Assembly: GCA_922989275.2 (NCBI GenBank)
Contig: OV277874.1
Coordinates: forward strand, 23,672,154-23,736,153
Length of the DNA: 64,000 nucleotides
Direction of reading: 5' to 3'
Origin: Gari tellinella
Lineage: Eukaryota > Mollusca > Bivalvia > Cardiida > Psammobiidae
The position numbers and the translations under genes were made by a program. Below are positions 20,235-29,827 of this stretch, in pieces (position 1 is the first letter of the stretch; every line of letters starts with the position of its first letter). Under the pieces are notes generated by a model. That model did not search any database and was not told where the DNA came from. It saw nothing but the letters and a program-made list of their open reading frames with translations.

Positions 20235-20365
20235 TTGTTGTCTGCTTCAAAGTCGTTGTCTTCAATATCATTTTAAAGTTTAAAACATTGCAGTATGACG
20301 CTGTGTCTGTTCAGGGTCCAAACTGTTTGCAAACGCGCCTTTAAGCGTCATTGAGAAAGAAGTTT
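20235..20365 (-). mobile_element. Family D half-element
   Basis: GTTGTCTGCTTCAAAG, one hairpin arm (GTGTCTGTTCAGGGTCC) and GCAAACGCGCCTTTAAGCG, the reversed left end of family D. It directly abuts element L. Confidence 0.6.
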
Positions 20366-20658
20366 CTTTTAAACGGGGAAATAGCATAATTTTATGTCCC
20401 ATTGTTTTTCCTAAATGTACCACGGTTTCGCCTTCTGAATGCGTTTTTATCATTCGAAGCTCAGAAAACATTGGCTTTTGTTTTTGCTTAACAGATTGTT
20501 GTTTGTCAAAATGAAATTAAAAGTCGTCAAGAGTATAAACTGTTGTCAAGTGGGAATTCTAATTTCATCAAATGTTTCTCTGCAACTAGATACATTGTCT
20601 TAGTCAGCTCTTTCTCTTGATACTTGAGTCATCTTGCGTTGGGTTTCGTGTGTTACTT
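20366..20658. other. No recognised feature
   Basis: No family end, hairpin or exon identified. Confidence 0.35.
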
Positions 20659-20832
20659 TGACAGTGAAGGAGACGTTATTTTTTCCAAATGAACGCGTTT
20701 ATGCTAAAACCATAGTGTCCGTTGCAAACGGTTTAGAGCCAGATGAGGAACCAGTAAACAAGAAAACTAATCAATATTCAAAATATTTGCCACTCACAAC
20801 AAACAAATTGTCAGAATTGTCAAAAAATATTT
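20659..20832 (-). mobile_element. Family A fragment
   Basis: ACAGTGAAGGAGACGTTATT, AACGCGTTTATGCTAAAACC and a decayed hairpin arm. The left-end half is missing where the next A begins. Confidence 0.55.
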
Positions 20833-20837
20833 TTTTG

Positions 20838-21343
20838 TACAGTAGAGAATACTTTATTCTTTCCCAACCAAAGGTTTTACGCTAAAACTATTGTTTCCAT
20901 TGCAAATAGTTTGTAAACATATTAGGTTACCCGGCGTCTGACCAGGCTTGAAGCCGTTTGCCACTTAGGTAGAATGAATAATAAGGCATTTAAAACAGTT
21001 TTCTTTTCTTAATTTTAGTGTTTTGCTTTTGCGTTCCGTTTGCGTTTAACCATTTCACTCTCAATGACAATTACAATTGCGTGTGCAAACAGTTTGGATC
21101 CTGATCAGACGCCGCGTACCGCGGCGCGCGTCTGATCACGATCTAAACTGTTTGACACTCATTTGACACTCATTTGACACTCATTTTGAAAAAAAATTCA
21201 GTCAAACTTTTTTAACTTTGGAACGACATTGCAGTCAACAAAACTGAAGCAGATGATAATGAAACGGTTAAGGGGTGAACATCTCACCAAAATAATTGGC
21301 AGTGAAAGGGTTGAAAAGGAAATTATAACGTTTTCTATATGTA
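20838..21343 (-). mobile_element. Family A MITE split by family D at TTAA
   Basis: TACAGTAGAGAATACT start, one hairpin arm (GGTTACCCGGCGTCTGACC), CGTTTGCGTTTAA, then D, then AAAGGAAATTATAACG and TTTTCTATATGTA. Confidence 0.75.
21046..21314 (+). mobile_element. Family D MITE inserted in an A terminus
   Basis: TTAA-CCATTTCACTC to GTGAAAGGG-TTGA. The target is the TTAA inside the A word CGTTTAAACGGG. The hairpin has a doubled CGCG step and TTTGACACTCA is tripled after it. Confidence 0.82.
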
Positions 21344-21408
21344 CACAGTGATTGTACATTCATAAGCGTTTCAATTGTAGCGTTATAACGGAAAACAATA
21401 AGGTACAC

Positions 21409-21650
21409 GCACGGCGGAGAAGACGTTATTCTTTCCCAATTAACGCGTTTATACTTAAACTATTATTTCCATTGCAAACAGTTCGGAGCCAATTCAGACG
21501 CCGGGTCACCCGTCGACTAATCAGGATCTAAACTCAGATCAACACGAATAGACAGAATTGTTAAACAATTTTCCATTTCTGTGTTTTATTGATATGCGTT
21601 TGCGTTTCGTTTGCGTTTAATCGGTAAATAATAACGTCTTATCTTCTGTA
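21409..21650 (-). mobile_element. Family A MITE
   Basis: ACGGCGGAGAAGACG to CTTATCTTCTGTA. Hairpin decayed (GACGCCGGGTCACCCGTCG). It shares its last TA with the next copy. Confidence 0.75.
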
Positions 21651-21887
21651 CAGTGGAGAAGACGTTATTCCTTCCCTTTTAAATGCAAACGAAACGCAAC
21701 CGCATTGCACTAAAATGTAGAAAACTAAAACTTCTGGACATTTCTCACATTTGTATTGAGAGGCAAACAGTTTGAAGCCTGATCAGACGCCGGGTTACCC
21801 GGCGTCTGATCTGGCTCCAAACTGTTTGCAATGGCAAAAGTAGTTTTAGCGTAAATACACTTATTGGGAAAGAATAACTCCACTGTA
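21649..21887 (+). mobile_element. Family A MITE
   Basis: TACAGTGGAGAAGACG to AATAACTCCACTGTA, with a full hairpin. The right TIR lost ~10 bp. Confidence 0.85.
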
Positions 21888-22091
21888 TCTAAAAGAGTGG
21901 TATTGATTTGAGGGGCTACTCAGAGAGGGTAGCTGACAGCTCATATGGCCATAAACCGACCACAGAAACCAAAGACATAATAATGACAGTAATGACCCCC
22001 ATTACCTCTGTGAATATGGGCTAATCAGAAAACTCGCATTCACTCAGTGTCAGTATAATGTGACTTGCTGTGGACATACAATGTATGTACT
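21888..22091. other. No recognised feature
   Basis: Apparently unique sequence without an exon or element end. Confidence 0.35.
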
Positions 22092-22185
22092 TACAGTAGA
22101 GATGACGCTATTCTTGCAAACGAAATGCAAACGCATTTCAATAAAACGTTTAAAATGATAACCGTTTGACCATTCTGACTATGTA
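22092..22185 (+). mobile_element. Family A left-end fragment
   Basis: TACAGTAGAGATGACGC, AACGAAATGCAAACGC and ATAACCGTTTGACC; then unrelated sequence. Confidence 0.6.
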
Positions 22186-22224
22186 CAATGTACATGTACT
22201 GAATTTAAACTAAATGAGAAACTC

Positions 22225-22400
22225 GTTAAAAAGAAATGTAGGATGCGAATAACTACAGGCACCGATCTAGTAGACAAAATATTTATTGATCTACCGGTTT
22301 CGACCTTATTCAAGTATTCATCAGGATACAAAACATGAACAAATCATTCTACACATTGTCGGTTTTTCAAGTCACGTGATTTCTGGCAGCAGAGCGTCCT
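22225..22400 (-). other. Retroelement-like fragment with a hammerhead-like core
   Basis: The minus strand has CTGATGA at ~22311-22317, a 4-bp stem (ACTT/AGGT) and GAAACC ~16 nt downstream, the spacing of the conserved hammerhead core found in Penelope-like elements. Stems I and III are not convincing, so the ribozyme call is tentative. Confidence 0.3.
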
Positions 22401-22504
22401 TGAAAACTGTGACGTCATAATAAACTATTGACAAACAAGCACAAAAATTGTTTAAATAAGATGAAGCAAATTTTAATTGATTAGAATGTGATTTTTTAAA
22501 GTTT

Positions 22505-22668
22505 GACTGCAAACGTGTTTATGCTAAAACCATAGCGCCCGTTGTGAACAGTTTTGAACCAGATCATTGACCGGGAAACAGGGCATCTTGTCGGTATCTA
22601 AACAGTTTGCCGTTCATACCAAAATGAATAGTCAGAATGGTCAAAAAATCTTGTTTCGTACAACCTTT
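22505..22668 (-). mobile_element. Degenerate family A fragment
   Basis: AACGTGTTTATGCTAAAACC, a decayed hairpin (GACCGGGAAACAGGGCATC) and GAATGGTCAAAAAATCTTG. Confidence 0.5.
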
Positions 22669-22698
22669 TTTGTTATCCCAGAATGGTACATGTACATG

Positions 22699-22981
22699 TA
22701 CAGCGAAAAAGACGTTATTCTTTCCCGTTTAAACGCAAACGAAACGCAAATGCATCGCATCGCAATAAATCGTAAAAAAGACAATGTACTGCAACAAAAT
22801 GTTGATAACATTTTTTTTCTTTTTAAATTTCTTACGATTTATTTCAATCTGAATTGCAAAAAGAATGGAGCCTGCTCAGACACCGGGTTACCCAACGTTT
22901 CATCTGTTGCCAAAATGTTTGCAATGCAAATTTAGCGCATAAACGCGTTTATTTGGAAAGAATAAAGTCTTCTTTACTGTA
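22699..22981 (+). mobile_element. Family A MITE
   Basis: TACAGCGAAAAAGACG to GTCTTCTTTACTGTA. The hairpin is diverged (ACACCGGGTTACCCAACG) and the left linker is lengthened by a T-rich stretch. Confidence 0.75.
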
Positions 22982-22992
22982 ACTGTCTGAGG

Positions 22993-23281
22993 TTAAACCT
23001 TTCACACTCAATGACGCTTAAAAGCGCCTTTGCAAACAGTTTGGATCCTAATCAGGCGTAACGTGGGGTCTGATCAGGATCCAAAATGTTTGATACTCGT
23101 ATCGATATGTTTTAAGTCATACAAATGTACAACATTGAATCTTACTTTCAAACACGTTTGCAAACAACAAACGTGAAGCAGACGAAAATGAAACGGTGAA
23201 GCAGAGACTGTATAAAGCTTTATACAGTCTATGGGTGAAGGGGTAAAAATCTCACGAACAAATTGGCAGTGAAAGGGGTAA
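22993..23281 (+). mobile_element. Family D MITE with a second small palindrome
   Basis: TTAA-ACCTTTCACACTC to CAGTGAAAGGGG-TAA. After the main hairpin a perfect 26-bp palindrome (23205-23230, half-site AGACTGTATAAAG) is inserted, and GGTGAAG is repeated on both sides of it. Confidence 0.75.
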
Positions 23282-23449
23282 GTTAATTACAGATAGTACA
23301 TATAGCTTAAGTACGAAAACGATGCTAGACTGTCGCCATGCCGGATTCAGTCATCTATCTTAGACACTATAGACGAAGGTTTATTTTAGTGATTGGTCTA
23401 ATGCAATCATTGCCACGCAGTTTGTCTTAAATAGTTTAAACTGTACATG

Positions 23450-23709
23450 TACAGTAGAGAAGACGTTATTCATGCCCAATAAATGCGTTAACGCTAAAAC
23501 TATTATTTCCATTGCAAACGGTTTGGAGCCAGATCAGACGCCGAAGTAACCCGGCGTCTGATCAGGCTTCAAACTGTATTCGCCTCAGATTAAAATAAGT
23601 CGTACATTTGTAACAACATTCAAATAGTTGTATTTTTCTGCGTTTCAGCGCATCGCGTTTGCGTTTTGTTTGCGTTTAAACGGGAAAGAATATCGTCTTC
23701 TCAACTGTA
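23450..23709 (-). mobile_element. Family A MITE
   Basis: TACAGTAGAGAAGACG to GTCTTCTCAACTGTA. The hairpin has one inserted A in an arm (GACGCCGAAGTAACCCGGCG). Confidence 0.85.
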
Positions 23710-24256
23710 CATGTAACTATTTGCTTGCTAATTCCGACTTGGCCGATATTGGCAAATGATTTTGATCCCGGTCTAACGGCATGTAAAGTGGCGTTCAGTC
23801 TGGATCAAAACATGTTGATATTCGTTTAAAAGATTCTTCAATTAAAGATGTGCCAATATTAATTTATAAAATTTACCGACAGCATTTTAAAACAGACAAC
23901 ATACCAAACTTTAGAATGCTTAACACCAACGACAGTTATTTAATTTCACAGCTATGTGTTGCAGTATCTATTTAATTATGTTTTCTTACTTAGTCCCTAA
24001 TTAGCTTTTCAAGGCCTTCCCTTTAAAAGCAATCTCTTTTTTCATTCTTTAGCGTGCTTCTTCCGATTTCAGCAAATGTTTACATAAACTTGTAATGTAA
24101 ATCCAGATTATACGCCAATTAACTCGACATCTTATTAGTATCCATACTATTTGACCTGTGACTGAAATTATTGTAATTCAAAGGTATTGAAAATTAGTAT
24201 TTATCTTTTAATCGCCGATGACACCGTGTTTTGCAAACGGTATTGCAGCATAACAG
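23710..24256. repeat. AT-rich sequence with two decayed hairpins
   Basis: 23762-23815 (GATCCCGGTCTAACGGC / GTTCAGTCTGGATC) and 24100-24153 (CCAGATTATACGCCAATTAA) are decayed shared hairpins. No exon or intact element. Confidence 0.4.
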
Positions 24257-24511
24257 CAGAGCTGCCATTTCTCCGGATTTTTCCTAAATCTCCGGATTTT
24301 TTCCCAGTACATGGTAGCTTATAGCAGGCTGAAAGGAAAGCAGAATGCGCCCTAAGGCGCATTCTGCTTTACTTACAGCCTGCCTGAAGTAGTTGCATGT
24401 CAACAAAGCAAGAAAAAGGCTATAAGACAATGGTACGATTCGTAAAATCGCACTTGAAAAATGTACATTTGGAAATCTTAGGATTTTTCATGTCAACTTA
24501 TGGCAGCCCTG
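24257..24511. mobile_element. Element with CAGRGCTGCCAT ends carrying the family E hairpin
   Basis: CAGAGCTGCCATTTCTCC and ATGGCAGCCCTG are inverted ends, with repeated CTCCGGATTTTT inside the left end. At 24329-24386 sits the family E hairpin (GCAGAATGCGCC and inverse). The ends resemble hAT termini, but no clear 8-bp target duplication was seen. Confidence 0.5.
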
Positions 24512-24688
24512 TAACATTGGTTAATCGAATTACGTCTGATTAACGGGGACTACTTTTTGAGTGTATACTGTAATCAGTTTGTATCACTACGTGTTGTTTT
24601 TGTTTAGAAATTGATTACCGCAGGAGTGATAACTCTTGCGACTGAAGAAATGTCAAAATAAATCTTAACTAAGTCACTCCTGAAACTT

Positions 24689-25185
24689 TTAACCCTTTCA
24701 ATCTCAATGACGTCATATAGAGCATTTGCAAACATTTGCAAACATTTGCAAACATTTGCAAACAGTTTGATCTTGATCCGACGCCGCGTATCGCAGCATC
24801 TGATCAGGATAAAAACTGTTGCCCCTTGTTTTGAATTTACTTCAGTTTTACATTTACTGCCTGACAGTGGAGAATCTGTTATTCTTTCCCAATAAACGCG
24901 TTTACGCTAAAACTATTATTTGCAGTGCAAACAGTTTGGAGCCAGATCAGACGCCGGGTAACCCGGCGTCTGATCAGGCTCCAAACTGTTTGCCACCAAG
25001 ATAAACAAGAATTATCAGAATTGTCCAAAAATTTGTTCTTTTCTACGTTTTAGTGCTTTGCGTTTGCGTACGTTTGCGTTTAAACGGGAAAGAATAACAG
25101 ATTATCCACTGTACAAAACAATTTGGCGATGAAGGGGTACATGTACATGTAAAACCTCACGATAAATTGATCATGAAAGGGTCAA
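24689..25185 (+). mobile_element. Family D MITE with A nested and an ATTTGCAAAC array
   Basis: TTAA-CCCTTTCAATCTC to CATGAAAGGG-TCAA. Before the hairpin ATTTGCAAAC is repeated four to five times. The hairpin (GACGCCGCGTATCGCAGCATC) is partly decayed. An A element fills a site at 24863. Confidence 0.78.
24863..25113 (-). mobile_element. Family A MITE, young, nested in D
   Basis: GACAGTGGAGAATCTG to CAGATTATCCACTGTA with an intact hairpin. Confidence 0.9.
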
Positions 25186-25257
25186 TGGTAAGCTCTAGTT
25201 TCCAATGAAGCTATGTCTTGTTTCTAACTTTATCTAACTACAGATTCTCCACTGTAC

Positions 25258-25337
25258 ATGTAGCAACATGCAAACTTTAAGAAAAAAATCTGAATGTTAT
25301 GAAAATTCGGAGAAGCTGATGCGATGATCCTTAAACG
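25258..25337. repeat. Right-end fragment of element L
   Basis: AGCAACATGCAAACTTT, AAATCTGAATGTTATG and GATGCGATGATCCTTAA match 20163-20234. Confidence 0.65.
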
Positions 25338-25428
25338 CAATTGAACCCCCCAAACGCAGTGCAATGAGGTGGCGAAATTACTTTTTATTTAAAAAAAATA
25401 TTGTATCAAAATACAGAAAGTTACAAGT

Positions 25429-25677
25429 TACAGTGGAGAATCTGTTATTCTTTGCCGTTTAAACGCAAACGTACGCAAACGCAAAGCACTAAAACGTGGA
25501 AAAGAACAACTTTTGGACAATTCTGATAATTCTTGTTTATCTTGGTGGCAAACAGTTTGGAGCCTGATCAGACGCCGGGTTACCCGGCGTCTGATCTGGC
25601 TCCAAACTGTTTGCACTGCAAATAATAGTTTTAGCGTAAACGCGTTATTGGGAAAGAATAACACATTCTCCACTGTA
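25429..25677 (+). mobile_element. Family A MITE, young
   Basis: TACAGTGGAGAATCTG to CACATTCTCCACTGTA with an intact hairpin. Confidence 0.9.
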
Positions 25678-25877
25678 TCGACAATTCGATTATTTATGTG
25701 ATATTCATGAATGGCAAACAGTTTAGAGTCTTATCAGACACCGGGTCATCCGTCGTCTGATCTTGCTCCAAACTGTTTGCAATTGAAATAATAGTTTTAG
25801 CGTAAACGCGTCTATTGGGAAAGAATAACGTCTTCTCCACTGTACGCGGCATCTGATTTGGCTCCAAACTGATTTCC
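25678..25877 (+). mobile_element. Family A right half plus a hairpin scrap
   Basis: CGACAATTCGATTATTTATG and GGCAAACAG precede a hairpin (GACACCGGGTCATCCGTCG) and right end GTCTTCTCCACTGTA at 25844. 25845-25877 is another hairpin arm (CGGCATCTGATTTGGCTCC). Confidence 0.65.
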
Positions 25878-26569
25878 TCTACCGTGACTTTATTAACATT
25901 AACACATACACGTGTACATGTACATACATATTGAGAAAACTGTTTACAGTAAATGTACATCCGACAGAACAGCTTTAATTCCCCATGGAAAATAGTGTTT
26001 ATTTTCAATTAGGTTATTGAATCTTATATGTTTAGCAGATTGAAATGAAGATAATTGATTTTTACTCGTTAATTTCCATATTTTGCACATTAACAAAGAC
26101 GCCATTCTTATCAAACCGTTGTGTTTGTACATGTAGGTTACGGTCTTATGGAACACGAAATAGACCGCAAGTACTGCATTGTCCAGTCTAAAGTAGTTCC
26201 CCCAGATATAGTGCCAACATTTTGTATCTCAAAATGGCATTTTTGGCATTTTACGTTCACTGTTTAATGCTTTTGATGTAATGCATGTGAGACACAGAAA
26301 AGAAAACAATGCATTTCTGTTATCCTAGAAGGGGTTTATGTAGAAAGTGTGTGAGATGAAGTGGCATCTCCCTGTTTTAGCCGGTGCCTCTTTCAAAAGG
26401 TATAGATCACCAGTCATGATATTTTTCTTACATAAAACATGATCCCTTGTTCTTTCTTTATTTTCTATTTGTGCATGAATGTATATTTGGGGAAAACATA
26501 GAGTTGCAGCTGGCTAGGCTCTAAATGTTGACACAATTTGTCCTTGACGATGACACATTTTATATGAAC
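25878..26569. other. No recognised feature
   Basis: ~690 bp of AT-rich sequence without family ends, hairpins or a credible exon. Confidence 0.4.
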
Positions 26570-26842
26570 TACAGTGGAGAATCTGTTATTCTTTCCAAAT
26601 GAACGCGTTTACGCTAAAACGTTTATTTCTACTGCAAACAGTTTGGAGCCAGATCAGACGCCGGGTAACCCGTATTATGGTTACCCGGCGTCTAATCAGG
26701 CTCCAAACTGTTTGCCACCAAGATAAACATGAAATATCAGAATTGTCCAAAAGTTGTACTTTTCTACGTACATGTGTATTAGTGATTTGCGTTTGCGTAC
26801 GTTTGCGTTTAAACGGGAAAGAATAACGTTTTCTCCACTGTA
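26570..26842 (-). mobile_element. Family A MITE with expanded hairpin loop
   Basis: TACAGTGGAGAATCTG to GTTTTCTCCACTGTA. The loop reads GGGTAACCCGTATTATGG then TTACCCGG, so apex sequence is duplicated around GTATTATGG. Confidence 0.88.
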
Positions 26843-26909
26843 TATAGGAGAGTCTAATTGGTATTCAATACCCTTGTACTGAAGAAAACTGTACAGTCAA
26901 GAATACAGT

Positions 26910-26950
26910 GTCCCCCCCCCCCCCCCCCACCCACACACACACACACACCA
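26910..26950. repeat. C(n)/CA(n) microsatellite
   Basis: About 15 C followed by CA dinucleotides, as at 4689. Confidence 0.9.
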
Positions 26951-26999
26951 AAAAAAACAAACCAAAAAACCAAAAATACAAAAAAATTACAAAAAAAAC

Positions 27000-27485
27000 G
27001 TATAAACTTACACTACAACTATTATTTCCATTGCAAACATTGTTTTAGCCAGATAACCCAACGTCTGACCAGGCTTCATGTTCGCAGTTCAGATAAAAAA
27101 AAGTATTTCGTTAAAATTTTGTAATGTTCACATTTAATAGCATTGTGTTTTCGTTCCACTCAGTCTGAAAGACGATTACAGTGGAAAAGACCCTATTATG
27201 GTAACCCGACGTCTGATCAGGCTACAAACTGTTTGCCACTCAGATTTAAATAAATAGTGAGAAATATTAAAAATGTTGTTATATTCTACATTTAAGTGTG
27301 TTGTGTTGTGTTGTGTTTGCGTTTCGTTTGGGTTTCGTTATTTAAATCCGAGTTGAAAACAGTTTCGAACCTTATCAGACGCCGGGTTACCTGGCGTCTA
27401 GTCTGGCTCTAAACTATTTACAATATAAATAATATTTTTATTGTAAACACGTATATCGGGAAACAATAACGTCTTTTCCACTGTA
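27000..27485. mobile_element. Cluster of three family A fragments
   Basis: 27000-27100 is a reversed right end with one arm. 27177-27345 starts TACAGTGGAAAAGACC and lacks the left hairpin arm. 27352-27485 is a right half with its hairpin (GACGCCGGGTTACCTGGCG) and ends TCTTTTCCACTGTA. Confidence 0.6.
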
Positions 27486-27526
27486 ACAGTTTTAGAAGAA
27501 GTACATGCAATATTTATAATACATAT

Positions 27527-27792
27527 ACCCGGGTAACTCGGCGTCTAAACAGGCTCCAAACTGTTTGCACTGGAAACAATAGTTTTAGAGTAGACGTTAT
27601 TCTTTCCCGTTAAAACGAACACGCAACACAAGCGCAAAGCACTAAAACGTATAAAAGTACATTTTTTAAAAATTTCTTACAGCTCATGTTCATCTTAAAG
27701 GCAAACAGATTGGAGCCTGATCAGACGCCGGGTAACTTACAGTTTTAGAGTAAACGCGTTTATCAAGACAGAATAACGTCTTCACCACTGTA
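27527..27792 (+). mobile_element. Two overlapping family A pieces
   Basis: 27527-27589 is a right hairpin arm with TAGTTTTAGAG. 27588-27792 begins TAGACGTTATTCTTTCCC, has only the left hairpin arm up to GGGTAA, and ends TTCACCACTGTA. Confidence 0.65.
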
Positions 27793-27909
27793 TCAGGAAT
27801 TTGCCAACGTAGAGTACTAGTACTGTCGCAGACTTTTTTCCAGACTGGGTTATTTCCCTTGCACTACACTCAAATCATGGAATAAATACGCTCGTTTACT
27901 GGTGAAAAC

Positions 27910-28228
27910 CATTAACCCATAGCCTATTTCTAGTATTGAAGATAGGTGACCACTTAAACCAGGCTTATAGTAAATCAGAATGTGCCTTCAGTCAAAAACG
28001 AAAACGAAAAGCAAACGCATCGCAATAAAGCATGGAAAATGACAAATTTACGACAAATCTGACTACATGTATTTATGTTAATCTGAGTGGCAATCAGTCT
28101 GTAGCCAGATCAGACAAAATGGGTAAGCCGGGGTCTGACCAGACCCCAAACTGTTTTCAATGGAAATTTATATAATAGTTTTAACGTAAACGCGTTTATT
28201 GGGAAAGAACAACGTCTTCTTCACTGTA
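27910..28228 (+). mobile_element. E/A chimera broken in the E hairpin
   Basis: TTAA-CCCATAGCCTATTTC to AATCAGAATGTGCCTTCAG is family E up to the apex of its hairpin. It then continues as an A element from AACGAAAACG with a diverged hairpin (CAGACAAAATGGGTAAGCC) and ends TCTTCACTGTA. Confidence 0.65.
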
Positions 28229-28405
28229 TAAATGCTTCAACCAGGCGCTTTAATTGAGAAAACATCGCGTCCTCCTCAGTCGAACATCATTTTTTATAGA
28301 CTCTGTAAGTGTCGGTGTAGTCCTTTGATCTTCTTCAATTTGATTTATTTCTATGATTGTCGAGTTTAGTTACATGAATAAACCAAGGGCAAGAAAGTCA
28401 TAGCA

Positions 28406-28657
28406 CTTACAGTGGAGAATCTGTTATTCTTTCCCGTTTAAACGCAAACGTACGCAAACGCAAAACACTAAAACGTAGAAAAGTACAACTTTTGGACAAT
28501 TCTGATAATTCATATTTATCTTGGTGGCAAACAGTTTGGAGCCTGATCAGACGCCGGGTTACCCGGCGTCTGATCTGGCTCCAAACGGTTTGCACTGCAA
28601 ATAATAGTTTTAGCGTAAACGCGTTTATTGGGAAAGAATAACAGATTCTCCACTGTA
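28406..28657 (+). mobile_element. Family A MITE, young
   Basis: TACAGTGGAGAATCTG to CAGATTCTCCACTGTA with an intact hairpin. It appears to replace or fill the left tip of the next B element. Confidence 0.9.
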
Positions 28658-29033
28658 CATCGACAGCTACTGGGAGCCACCGATTGTGTGTGTTGTTCGG
28701 AGGGAGTCGTTATAGAGAGGGAAAATTAAGAATTGGCTTACATATGCAATAAAGCTTGAATCTATAGATCAGACACAACGTAATGCGGCGTCTGGTCTGA
28801 ATTTAAGCTGTTTGTCACTCGTCATTGTATTTATTGTATCAAAATACCCACTTATATGTAACTTCGAGAAAACACAGCAGACGACAATTTTAAGCAGACG
28901 ATAGTGTAGCATTAAAAGCGTGAGACATAATTTTACTGTTAAGGGACCGGCGACAAGAGTCGTTGTAAGGAGGGAGTCGTTGTTTGTAGGGCCGTTGTAC
29001 ATGTAGGGAAATGGCATCGTCTTCTCCACTAAT
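28658..29033 (+). mobile_element. Family B with an A-type right tip
   Basis: GTTGTTCGGAGGGAGTCG, a decayed hairpin (ACACAACGTAATGCGGCG) and GTTGTAAGGAGGG identify B. The right tip is GTCTTCTCCACTAATG, as in family A, instead of the B terminus. Confidence 0.65.
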
Positions 29034-29040
29034 GACGTAC

Positions 29041-29280
29041 ACTCAAAGATAATGTTGTCGTCGAGAGAAAGTATGATTCAATTTTGCAGCGTAATTGGAC
29101 ATGAGGAATCCTTGGCGATCATCCTCTATCGAATTAGTGAGGCGATGCGTTGTGCCATTTCAAAAAGTTTGTCGTAAAATTGTTTAGAAATAGAAGGAGG
29201 GTATTCGAATTTTAACATCAATCAAATTAAATAGGCGTTTTTCAAATTGTTGCTTAAAGAATACCGAGTACAAATATGTG
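29041..29280 (+). repeat. Repeat G, copy 1
   Basis: GTCGTCGAGAGAAAGTATG to ATACCGAGTAC. The start is similar to an open frame at 38.2 kb, but a stop interrupts it here. Confidence 0.75.
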
Positions 29281-29307
29281 TAAAGTAATATGTGTTTAAA
29301 ATCGTTA

Positions 29308-29557
29308 TACAGTGGAGAATCTGTTATTCTTTCCCAATAAACGCGTTTACGCTAAAACTATTATTTGTAGTGCAAACAGTTTGGAGCCTGATCAGACGCC
29401 GGCTAACCCGGAGTCTGATCAGGCTCCAAACTGTTTGCCACCAAGATAAACAAGAATTATCAGAATTGTCCAAAAGTTGTTCTTTTCTACGTTTTAGTGC
29501 TTTGCGTTTGCGTACGTTTGCGTTTAAACGGGAAAGAATAACAGATTCTCAACTGTA
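29308..29557 (-). mobile_element. Family A MITE, young
   Basis: TACAGTGGAGAATCTG to CAGATTCTCAACTGTA. It is absent from the equivalent position in the second duplication unit (~33868), so it inserted after the duplication. Confidence 0.9.
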
Positions 29558-29572
29558 AATGTACTCTTCATG

Positions 29573-29796
29573 CACAGTGGAGAAGATGTTATTCCTTCCA
29601 AATAAACGCGCTTAAACTAAAACTGTAGCATCCATTGCAAACAGTTTGGAGCCAGATCAGACGCCGTGTAATCCGATCTCTGGTCAGGTTTAATATTATA
29701 ATAGTCAGATTTGTTGCAAATACATGTATGTCCTTTTCTACATTGTAATGCCATACGTTTGCGTTTCGTTTGCGTTTTAACATCTTCTCCACTCTA
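29573..29796 (-). mobile_element. Family A MITE, duplicated-unit copy
   Basis: CACAGTGGAGAAGATG to CATCTTCTCCACTCTA. It corresponds to 33879-34134 in the second unit. Confidence 0.75.
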
Positions 29797-29827
29797 CACT
29801 GTTAACAATTTGGATCTCGAGTACGTT

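Noticed and set aside
25428..25673. Recurring 60-130-residue frames (containing QTVWSQIRRRVTRRLIRLQTVC or SLEPDQTPGNPASDQAPN) at dozens of places
   Set aside because: They are translations of the family A MITE and its hairpin in different frames. They recur because the element recurs, have no common start, and carry no domain.
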